A DNA stretch of 7,367 nucleotides, taken from NCBI GenBank assembly GCA_018224505.1, contig JAGTVD010000087.1, forward strand, positions 1-7,367. Direction: 5' to 3'. Numbering within the stretch: the first letter of the stretch is position 1; each line of letters begins with the position of its first letter. Below, in pieces: positions 1 to 5,315 of the stretch. The notes under the pieces are model-generated. The model was not told the origin of the DNA, searched no databases, and saw nothing but the letters and a program-made list of their open reading frames with translations. Made by a program: the position numbers and the translations under genes. Source of the stretch: Desulfatitalea sp. (GTDB lineage Bacteria > Desulfobacterota > Desulfobacteria > Desulfobacterales > Desulfosarcinaceae).

Positions 1-554
1 AACGATCACTGGGGTCAAGGTTATGCGGGGATCTAAGAGGATGAAGAAACATACCCAGCAGCCAGCCCATGTTGCCGCCATTGATCATTGAAAAACAACA
101 ATTGGGCGCAAGGAGGATCTGTGCCAAATTTTCGTGATGCGAAATCGCCCGGCATGAACACATTCGTTTTGCTACACAGATGACTGGTTCGTTAATTTGC
201 GGCAGTTCGCCGGTTTATACGGTCTTAAGCTTAATCCGAACCAGTTGGTCCAAGCCGGAATTGATAGCGATAGCGAATTAAACAGGTGATGCGTATCTTG
301 CTGTCGGCTTAATACCTGATCGGTTGTAATACCTGATCGGTTGCATTGCCACCAGCTCATTATCCTTGCTCAGATGAAAACGGGATGTCTATAGCAACTC
401 TTGGACCCTATCTATTTTAAGGCAATAGCTTCCTGCGATAGAACTGATCATCGCCCGAAAACATCTTGACTAAATAAATCCAAATAAGTAAGAGGTTGCG
501 TAACATTAGGATCGCAGAAGCTGATCCAGACGCATCATACCTATTTACTATATT
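1..554. other. Gene-poor region with no defensible gene
   Basis: No reading frame here combines length, a start with a well-placed ribosome site and protein-like composition. Three weak possibilities were read. A minus frame is open from 214 to the window edge, with an ATG at 163 and another at 88, and would be a gene cut by the window. A GTG at 121 preceded by AGGAGG gives only 20 codons. A plus frame from 158 to about 280 has no start codon. At this base composition all are short enough to arise by chance. The stretch also contains a 17-bp tandem duplication and ends in a strong hairpin, so something upstream may be transcribed rightward. It may be decayed coding sequence or a non-coding transcript. 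Confidence 0.5.
310..343. repeat. Perfect 17-bp tandem duplication
   Basis: TAATACCTGATCGGTTG occurs twice head to tail (310–326 and 327–343) with no mismatch. Seventeen is not a multiple of three, so it would break any frame crossing it. This fits recent replication slippage in non-coding or already dead sequence. Confidence 0.95.
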
Positions 555-607
555 AAAGCCACGAAGGCTAGTACCCCAATTCAGGGGAACTGTTTTCGTG
601 GCTTTTT
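555..607 (+). terminator. Intrinsic terminator-like hairpin
   Basis: AAAGCCACGAA (555–565) pairs perfectly with TTCGTGGCTTT (595–605). A nested upper stem adds AGT/ACT (570–572 with 589–591) and CCCC/GGGG (574–577 with 584–587), with a six-base loop AATTCA. The T-run at 603–607 follows on the plus strand. The minus-strand side has only a weak T-tract, so plus-strand termination is favoured. There is no recognised gene immediately upstream, so what it terminates is unknown. It separates region 1–554 from the leader of the DUF4198 operon. Confidence 0.7.
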
Positions 608-625
608 CCGTTTAACGCCGGAAGA

Positions 626-668
626 TAAGGAGGTGATGGATCGACGATGGATTGAATTGATCAAATAG
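626..668 (+). promoter_or_regulatory. Orphan perfect Shine-Dalgarno with tiny leader ORFs
   Basis: TAAGGAGGTGAT (626–637) is complementary over 12 bases to the common 3' end of 16S rRNA. It is not followed by a normal gene. An ATG at 636 overlaps it and encodes ten residues ending at TAG 666–668. An ATG at 647, better spaced, is followed by one codon and a TGA (647–655). A leader peptide or ribosome-loading site is possible. The same AAGGAGG (627–633) can also pair with CCTCCTT at 772–778, so it could instead form the outer helix of a folded leader. Confidence 0.4.
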
Positions 669-670
669 AG

Positions 671-718
671 TGGGGAAGGTGACCGGCTCCGCCAAGAGAT
701 TTCGGGCCACCTTCCCCA
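671..718 (+). promoter_or_regulatory. Long hairpin in the DUF4198 operon leader
   Basis: TGGGGAAGGTG (671–681) pairs with CACCTTCCCCA (708–718) over 11 perfect base pairs. After one A/C mismatch come two more pairs (683–684 with 705–706). The terminal loop of about 20 bases contains CTCCGCC. The hairpin stands just before the terminator-like hairpin at 722–755 and about 155 bases before the DUF4198 start. The arrangement of aptamer-like hairpin then terminator is that of riboswitches and attenuators. I do not see the cobalamin (B12) box, and I cannot assign it to any known class from memory. Confidence 0.5.
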
Positions 719-721
719 GTT

Positions 722-755
722 TGCCGCCCTCACGGGTGAGGGATGCACTTTTTTT
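722..755 (+). terminator. Terminator-like hairpin with seven T in the leader
   Basis: CCCTCA (727–732) pairs with TGAGGG (737–742) around a CGGG loop. After a 2x2 internal loop, the stem continues with TGC (722–724) and GCA (745–747). C748 and seven T (749–755) follow. The fold is a convincing intrinsic terminator lying between any upstream promoter and the DUF4198 start at 874. It may be the off-switch of an attenuation system. It could alternatively be a plain terminator, with the operon promoter between 756 and 860. Confidence 0.6.
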
Positions 756-760
756 GTACC

Positions 761-792
761 ACATCCGCATTCCTCCTTCAACACATCCGAAT
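761..792. repeat. Direct repeat pair, 22-bp period
   Basis: ACATCCGCAT (761–770) and ACATCCGAAT (783–792) match at nine of ten positions and are offset by 22 bp, about two helical turns. They flank CCTCCTT (772–778). A small perfect hairpin CCGGC-TTA-GCCGG follows at 798–810. Spacing on one DNA face would suit a dimeric regulator, but no regulator gene is present to support this. Confidence 0.4.
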
Positions 793-873
793 CGACGCCG
801 GCTTAGCCGGTGCGCGGGCGCAACCATGCCGTTTCGTTTGGAACGCCAGTTTTATATCTGAAAGGATAGCACA

Positions 874-1656
874 ATGAAAAGAACCCTGTATCTCTTTTGC
901 AGTCTGGTGCTCTTTTTTTGTATGTTTTCGAATGCCTACGGTCACGATTATTGGCTTTTACCCTCAACCTTCAAGCCGTCGCCGGGTGACATCATCGATG
1001 CCGGCTTTACCAGCGCCCATGAATACTTTGGCATGGAGGAAACTCCGGACATCATCAAGTACGCGATGTCCCTGCGCACACCCAACGGCCAGGATCTCGC
1101 TTTGGCTTTCTCGCGGGTGACACCCAAGGCGGCGTGGGTGCGCATTCCCATTTTCACGCCGGGCACCTATGTACTGAGCGCAGTCAATACCACGCCGGAA
1201 TACTGGACCCAGACCACGAAGGGGTGGCAGTCCGGCCCCATCAGCGACCCCGCCGGAGTCCTGAAAAGCACCAGGTATTTTAAATCGATCAAAACCTTTT
1301 TTTCCGCCGGCTCGCCTACCGATGCATACAAGGCCGTGTGCGGATTTGAAATTGAAATGGTTCCTCAAAAAAACCCAACCGAGCTCCGCAAAGGGGACAA
1401 ACTGCCGGTGCAGATTCTGTTCCGGGGCAATCTAGTGCCCGACGTGCCAGTGTCCGCCATTTATGAAGGATTCAAGGCCAAAGATCACTCCGACCGCCCC
1501 GTGCAAACCAAGACCAATTCCGAAGGTATTGCCGAAATTACCTTGGATCGCACCGGAAAATGGTTGGTTTTCGGCCGGCATGAGTTTCCGACCAAAGACC
1601 TTCCCGGCAAGAGTTTCGCCAACTACCGTCCTTATATCTTGTTCGAAGTTCATTAG
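874..1656 (+). CDS. Secreted DUF4198 domain protein
   Basis: This is a 260-residue exported protein with a Sec signal peptide: charged MKR, a hydrophobic core to about residue 18, and a probable AYG cleavage after residue 23. The mature protein would then begin with histidine in HDYWLLP, the typical opening of the DUF4198 family. Other family-like parts are TSAHEYFG (46–53), a beta-rich C-terminal half with a LPVQILFRG segment, and a late SEGIAEITLDRTGKWLV segment. The family's function is not established. Members often sit beside TonB receptors or metal transporters and were once confused with nickel-uptake components. Here it is first in a two-gene operon, 60 bp ahead of the receptor, so a periplasmic substrate-binding role is inferred. 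The start is well supported by AAAGGA (861–866) seven bases upstream. No truncation is seen. Confidence 0.88.
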   Translation: MKRTLYLFCSLVLFFCMFSNAYGHDYWLLPSTFKPSPGDIIDAGFTSAHEYFGMEETPDIIKYAMSLRTPNGQDLALAFSRVTPKAAWVRIPIFTPGTYVLSAVNTTPEYWTQTTKGWQSGPISDPAGVLKSTRYFKSIKTFFSAGSPTDAYKAVCGFEIEMVPQKNPTELRKGDKLPVQILFRGNLVPDVPVSAIYEGFKAKDHSDRPVQTKTNSEGIAEITLDRTGKWLVFGRHEFPTKDLPGKSFANYRPYILFEVH

Positions 1657-1716
1657 CTGGTGCGTATAACACCGCCAATACACGGATAGATTTATAAATA
1701 GACAGGAGCCAAACCG

Positions 1717-3762
1717 ATGAATCTGAAATCCTTGCTGATTATGACATGCTTGATCTTGCTATGGTTTGTAGGTGCTCATGCGGATACCACCCAGCCCCAG
1801 GCAACGGAGAAACAAGAAAAAAGACCTCCGCAGGCCTCAGAAGTCTCGGATGTCGTTGTTCACATCGGAGAGATAGTGGTCAAGGAAACCCAAGTGCCGG
1901 CCAGAATCGATTTGCCAGGCTCGGTGGATGTACTCGGCTATGAGCAGATCAAGTACGAAAATGTGGATAATGCCATGGACCTACTTTGGAAGATTCCGGG
2001 CATTTCCGTGGGCGATTACGGAAGCGGCGGTTATCCGAATGCCTTTACGCTCAGGGGGCATGACTTGATGGGGCATAGCAACCATACGGTGATCACGGTC
2101 GACGGCATACCCGTCAATACCCATCTGGAAAATGCGGACGGCGGGTCGGATCTGAACCAGATCGCCCCGGATGAAATCCATCGCCTTGAAGTGGTCAAAG
2201 GTCCGATCGACGCCCGATACGGGAATTGGAACCGTGCGGGTGTTATTCATTACCATTCAAAAAATCGCGGAGACTTTGCAAAAGTCAATACCCAAATAGG
2301 ATCCTGGGATACCCAGAAAGTATATGCAACATTCGGAAAAGAACATCTCAACAATAGGTTCAACCATATTTATTCGATTGAATCCTATGGCACCGATGGC
2401 TGGCGGGACAATTCCGCTCGGGAAAGAAAAAACGTTTACGGCCGATGGTTTTACAGACCCGTGGATGCGCTTCAGATTGGCCTGACCACTCAGCTTTACA
2501 CATCAACATGGGATTCCGGCGGCTATATTTCTGAGGCCCAGTGGCAGGAAAACCCTCGTCAGGCAGCCACTGATAATTGGGATGGCGGTTATAAGGACAC
2601 CAATCAAGGCGCCCTGCATCTTGATTGGCGGCTATCCCCGGGGATCCTGCTGGAGACCAAGCTATGGATGATGGACAATTCGTTTGCCCGCTATACAAGC
2701 AGCACCACAACGCTGCAGCAGGGTGTTGCCTTTCGGGACAACAAGACCTACGGCGCATTGATGAATATGTCATGGGAGTCTTCAATCACTGGCGGAAACA
2801 TACTGCGGTTGGATGGCGGCGCTGATTACAGGCGATTTGATGACCATATTGAAAGCTGGAACACGACAGCCAACCGGGTCAAAATCGACCGGCGTGCTCC
2901 TGATGCGGATTATCTTTTCGATAATTATGGCGCCTACCTAAAAGCGAATCTTGACTTGTCTCATTATCTACGGATTTTTGGAGGCGTCCGGCAGGATTGG
3001 TTTACCGGAGATAAAACTGCCGATGACGATCCTGTGACGAAAAAAATGAAAGATTATGATGTGTTTTCCTGGAAAACCGGCCTCATTATTTCTCCTTTGC
3101 ACTGGTTCAGTGTTTATGGAAACGTTGCCACTACTTTTCAGCTTCCGAACGGCACCAGCAAGTATGACGACAACCCGGCCGATCCCCGTGATTTCATGTT
3201 CTGGGAAACAGGATTCACATTGCACCCGGTTGATTGGCTGCTTTTCAGATATGCCTATTCGCAACAGGAAGAAGAACGCTACACCCGGGATCAGGAAACC
3301 CAGGAGTGGGTATTCGAAGGAGATGCCCAGCGCAATGTGCATGAAGCCTCACTGAATCTGAAACCCTTCAGGGATCTTGACCTGTTCGCTGCCTATACCT
3401 ATCAGGACACTGAGTATACCGGTGGCGTCAATGCAAATAACACCTTGGCCTATATTCCGAAAAGCATTTGGAAAGCCGGGATCGGCTATACCCTTCCCTG
3501 GCAGACGACCAGATGCCAGGTCTGGTACAATAATGTCGGGAAGTATTATACGAATGTTGCCAACACCTTTACCTATGGAGGCTATGAAACCATTGACGCG
3601 AAAATCATTCATTATTTGAATGAACAATGGACCATTGTGCTTGATGGTAGAAACCTGGCTGATAAAAAATATGCCGGGTTTGTCTATGCCGGAACCGCAG
3701 GCAATGTATATGCGGTCAGCAATCCGAGAGCAGTCTACCTGTCCGTAAAATATGAATACTGA
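1717..3762 (+). CDS. TonB-dependent outer-membrane receptor
   Basis: This 681-residue protein should be a 22-stranded outer-membrane barrel with an N-terminal plug, importing a scarce ligand with energy from TonB–ExbBD. A signal peptide covers about residues 1–22, ending GAHA. A TonB-box-like segment, EIVVKE, lies at 52–57. The plug runs from about 59 to 182 and contains WKIPGISV, FTLRG, VITVDGIPVN and IHRLEVVKGP. The usual GG-V-I-N motif near the plug's end is replaced by RAGVIHYHSK. The remainder is Tyr/Trp-rich amphipathic barrel ending in YEY, the expected C-terminal aromatic residue. The CAGGAG at 1703–1708 fixes the start. The plug has a histidine group (H115, H120, H123, H136). The substrate is unknown; pairing with DUF4198 hints at a metal or metal complex. 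No exbB, exbD or tonB gene is nearby. Confidence 0.95.
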   Translation: MNLKSLLIMTCLILLWFVGAHADTTQPQATEKQEKRPPQASEVSDVVVHIGEIVVKETQVPARIDLPGSVDVLGYEQIKYENVDNAMDLLWKIPGISVGDYGSGGYPNAFTLRGHDLMGHSNHTVITVDGIPVNTHLENADGGSDLNQIAPDEIHRLEVVKGPIDARYGNWNRAGVIHYHSKNRGDFAKVNTQIGSWDTQKVYATFGKEHLNNRFNHIYSIESYGTDGWRDNSARERKNVYGRWFYRPVDALQIGLTTQLYTSTWDSGGYISEAQWQENPRQAATDNWDGGYKDTNQGALHLDWRLSPGILLETKLWMMDNSFARYTSSTTTLQQGVAFRDNKTYGALMNMSWESSITGGNILRLDGGADYRRFDDHIESWNTTANRVKIDRRAPDADYLFDNYGAYLKANLDLSHYLRIFGGVRQDWFTGDKTADDDPVTKKMKDYDVFSWKTGLIISPLHWFSVYGNVATTFQLPNGTSKYDDNPADPRDFMFWETGFTLHPVDWLLFRYAYSQQEEERYTRDQETQEWVFEGDAQRNVHEASLNLKPFRDLDLFAAYTYQDTEYTGGVNANNTLAYIPKSIWKAGIGYTLPWQTTRCQVWYNNVGKYYTNVANTFTYGGYETIDAKIIHYLNEQWTIVLDGRNLADKKYAGFVYAGTAGNVYAVSNPRAVYLSVKYEY

Positions 3763-3845
3763 TAGCTGACGGTCTCGATATTTGTCGGCCTGACTAGGAC
3801 CATCAAGCCGCCCGACTGCCGCACAGAGGTGCCGTGCCAGCGCAT

Positions 3846-3883
3846 GTGGTCCGGGGGGATTTTGATGGATCTCCCCGGACCAC
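3846..3883. repeat. Long inverted repeat downstream of the receptor gene
   Basis: GTGGTCCGGGG (3846–3856) and CCCCGGACCAC (3873–3883) are perfect reverse complements. Inner bases extend the stem to about 16 pairs with two G-T pairs, leaving a loop near 3862–3867. No T-run follows on either strand, so it is not a standard intrinsic terminator. It may protect the 3' end of the receptor mRNA, assist Rho-independent pausing, or be a remnant of a palindromic element. Confidence 0.7.
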
Positions 3884-3895
3884 GCCGGATTCGCC

Positions 3896-4288
3896 TTGAA
3901 CATCAAAACGCTGTTGGCCGATGTGGGGGCTTCTGGTCTGCGGGGCCGGTTTTACGAGGATCTGATTGCCATGCTCGCAGCCGAGGCGGAATTGTGCTAC
4001 CCGGAGCGGATTCATCCGGGGCCGGCTTATGATGCCGCCATGAAAAGGCTGTCGATGGTCGTTCGGGCCAAGGGGAAAATCCATGCATACTACAATCTGA
4101 ACTGCCGATGGGGATTGATCCCAGAAACCCGAAAGGATGTTCATACCGAAGCGCGGGACGTTGGTTTTTTCAACGAGCTTTTCTGGGAGCTGGAAACTGA
4201 CCCTACCGTCCGTCAGCGGGTCTGTGAGATTGTCGAATGCGCCCTGGGACGGGTGAAGGGGTCGGTTGCCGGGGCAAAAGTGGTTTGA
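3896..4288 (+). CDS. Hypothetical protein, doubtful start, possibly truncated
   Basis: I do not recognise this 130-residue soluble protein. The frame is open from 3866, after a TGA at 3863–3865. The only early start is TTG at 3896, which has no convincing ribosome site, and the codons before it (DHAGFA) read like protein. This suggests loss of an N-terminal part. The composition is protein-like, with an amphipathic helix around FYEDLIAMLAAEAE (19–32), then HPGPAYD (40–46) and YYNLNC-x-x-G. The C-terminal half is probably helical. There is no signal peptide or membrane segment. A related fragment follows at 4390–4662. The gene may be a relic or a live small gene; its position after a strong inverted repeat suggests it is not part of the receptor operon. 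Confidence 0.45.
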   Translation: MNIKTLLADVGASGLRGRFYEDLIAMLAAEAELCYPERIHPGPAYDAAMKRLSMVVRAKGKIHAYYNLNCRWGLIPETRKDVHTEARDVGFFNELFWELETDPTVRQRVCEIVECALGRVKGSVAGAKVV

Positions 4289-4333
4289 TGGAGGGGGAGC
4301 CGGTTGAGCTGTTAGTGAAACCTTTTGGATGCT

Positions 4334-4358
4334 GTTCTGTAACCGTTCTGTAACCGTT
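4334..4358. repeat. 11-bp tandem repeat, 2.3 copies
   Basis: GTTCTGTAACC occurs at 4334–4344 and 4345–4355, followed by GTT of a third copy. It lies between the hypothetical ORF and its decayed relative. A slippage origin is likely; adjacent direct repeats could also serve as a binding site, without further support. Confidence 0.9.
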
Positions 4359-4389
4359 GATCCGTTAATATTTGCTTGTAAGATACTGA

Positions 4390-4662
4390 AATAAAAATGA
4401 AGTTGGCGGAAGTGCATGGGAATCGAAGCCACCCGGGACGGCTTATGATGAGGAAATAAAAAACGTAACCTCGGTCATCAAGGTGAAGGGCTTTTATAAC
4501 TTGAGCTGTCCGGTGGGGTGCCTGGTGTCCGACCGGTGCCCAGGACAGTCTCGATGTGGTGTATTACGAACGAATGAGATCCTGCAAAGTGCCGCCGTTC
4601 GGGCGCTGAGGGATGTTTCCGGAATCAGGTCGGAACGCCAGTATGGGAACGGGGTTGTCTGA
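4390..4662 (+). pseudogene. Start-less relative of the upstream hypothetical protein
   Basis: This frame runs 90 codons from a TGA at 4387–4389 to a TGA at 4660–4662 and has no early ATG, GTG or TTG start. Its residues PPGTAYDEEIK…VKGFYNLSCPVG align with HPGPAYDAAMK…AKGKIHAYYNLNCRWG of the 3896–4288 product, with a five-residue gap. The DNA also shares the 11-mer GGCTTATGATG. It contains four cysteines spaced C-x3-C-x5-C-x5-C, not seen in the neighbour, which could bind metal if the protein were made. After that the sequences diverge. Loss of the start and divergence favour a pseudogene produced by tandem duplication. A functional gene using an unseen start is possible but less likely. Confidence 0.5.
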
Positions 4663-4728
4663 ATCGACGTGGCGGTCTAACCATTTAGATTATAGATCTT
4701 TTTTGATACAGAAAAACTTAAACGCCCA

Positions 4729-4773
4729 AAATCAAAGGGCTTGTGAGCATCTAAACTCACAAGCCCTTGATTT
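4729..4773 (-). terminator. Terminator hairpin after tRNA-Leu, possibly bidirectional
   Basis: On the minus strand AAATCAAGGGCTTGTGAG (4773–4756) pairs with its complement at 4747–4729 over 18 bp with one bulged A (4736) and an eight-base loop. TTTGATTTT at the end of the minus-strand arm supplies a U-rich tail. It begins six bases after the tRNA CCA end. The plus-strand side ends in TTGATTTAATTAT, so it could also stop transcription coming from the left. Confidence 0.75.
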
Positions 4774-4778
4774 AATTA

Positions 4779-4865
4779 TGGTGCCGAAGGCGGGATTTGA
4801 ACCCGCACGCCTTGTGAGCACTACCCCCTCAAGATAGCGTGTCTACCAAGTTCCACCACTTCGGC
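4779..4865 (-). tRNA. tRNA-Leu(GAG)
   Basis: This is an 87-nt tRNA with encoded CCA. The acceptor stem GCCGAAG (5' end at 4865) pairs with CTTCGGC, followed by discriminator A and CCA. The D-arm region reads TGGTGGAACTTGGTAGACA. The anticodon stem-loop CTATC-TTGAGGG-GGTAG displays anticodon GAG, which reads CUC and CUU codons. A long variable arm, typical of leucine tRNAs, and a T-arm GCGGGTTCAAATCCCGC follow. The layout matches the bacterial GAG-type leucine tRNA closely. It lies 57 bp downstream of secG on the same strand and may be cotranscribed with it, followed directly by a terminator hairpin. Confidence 0.97.
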
Positions 4866-4922
4866 AAAAGGTTTGTCATTTATGGGTTCGCCTTTGTCGG
4901 TCCTGGGCATTGATCCCTGTGT

Positions 4923-5300
4923 TTACTCGCCGGCGGGTGGCTGATCGCCGGTGCCGGGTGTTTCAACAGTGCCGGGTGTTTCGATGGTGCCGGCCGGGGG
5001 TGCGGCCACGGGTGTTTCCGTGGTGGTTTGCACCGCGGGTGGGGTGTCCATCAGGAGACGCTCCGGGCCCCGGTTGCCGGCCATGTAGGCCAGCATCAGC
5101 GATGTGAGCATGAAGACCACAGCCGCGGCGGTGGTTGCTTTGCTCAGAAAGGTGGAAGCGCCTGTGGCACCGAACAGGGTCTGGCTGCCGCCGCCGCCGA
5201 AGGCGGCCCCCATATCGGCACCTTTTCCTGTCTGAAGCAGCACGATCAGGATCAGGGCGATACAAACAAATACGTGAATGGTGACAAGCAATATCGACAT
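4923..5300 (-). CDS. secG: Protein translocase subunit SecG
   Basis: SecG is the small, non-essential subunit of the inner-membrane SecYEG translocon. It assists SecA-driven export. The two-helix topology is clear: a first membrane helix at about residues 3–22 (ILLVTIHVFVCIALILIVLL), the family signature LLQTGKGADMGAAFGGG, LFGATGASTFLSK, and a second helix at about 55–74. ATG 5300 (125 residues) is preferred because it places the first helix at the N-terminus as in homologues. A TTG at 5309 would add three residues. Neither start has a strong ribosome site, and translation may be coupled to tpiA, whose stop lies 15 bp upstream. Beyond residue 75 is a roughly 50-residue Pro/Thr/Glu-rich tail with ETPGT repeats, making the protein longer than the roughly 75–110 residues common in the family. 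Confidence 0.95.
   Translation of the reverse strand: MSILLVTIHVFVCIALILIVLLQTGKGADMGAAFGGGGSQTLFGATGASTFLSKATTAAAVVFMLTSLMLAYMAGNRGPERLLMDTPPAVQTTTETPVAAPPAGTIETPGTVETPGTGDQPPAGE
4951..4993. repeat. 18-bp tandem repeat in the secG tail
   Basis: GTGCCGGGTGTTTC recurs at 4951 and 4969 in 18-bp units, with a partial third unit from 4987. On the coding strand it encodes successive ETPGT blocks. The unit is a multiple of three, so copy number can change without a frameshift. Confidence 0.9.
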
Positions 5301-5315
5301 CTTTTTCAATCCATC

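Noticed and set aside
1..163. Possible gene on the minus strand running off the window edge (ATG at 163 or 88)
   Set aside because: Only 54 open codons, no Shine-Dalgarno before either start, no motif. It could be real but cannot be supported without the sequence to the left.
158..280. Plus-strand frame containing YTDDWF, reminiscent of the reverse transcriptase YxDD motif, followed by LKLNP
   Set aside because: There is no start codon, and the spacing between YxDD and the LNP segment is too short for a reverse transcriptase. No other RT motif is present in the window.
172..360. 62-residue minus-strand ORF
   Set aside because: It runs through the 17-bp tandem duplication, has no convincing ribosome site and no recognisable motif. 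Chance length at this composition.
466..494. TTGACT as a -35 box with a downstream -10
   Set aside because: At 17-base spacing the -10 would be TAAGAG, which lacks the conserved final T; too weak to call.
670..861. 63-residue plus-strand ORF in the operon leader
   Set aside because: It is encoded across two strong RNA hairpins and a T-run; the protein is low-quality and it has no proper ribosome site.
608..873. Cobalamin riboswitch
   Set aside because: The conserved B12 box and its companion segments are not found; position alone does not justify the class.
3349..3906. 185-residue minus-strand ORF opposite the receptor C-terminus
   Set aside because: It is a shadow of the receptor reading frame, which has a complete and well-supported barrel ending.
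4613..4837. 74-residue plus-strand ORF ending in a KAGFEPARL-like peptide
   Set aside because: Its C-terminal part is the translated antisense of tRNA-Leu, a well-known spurious protein, and it also crosses the terminator hairpin.
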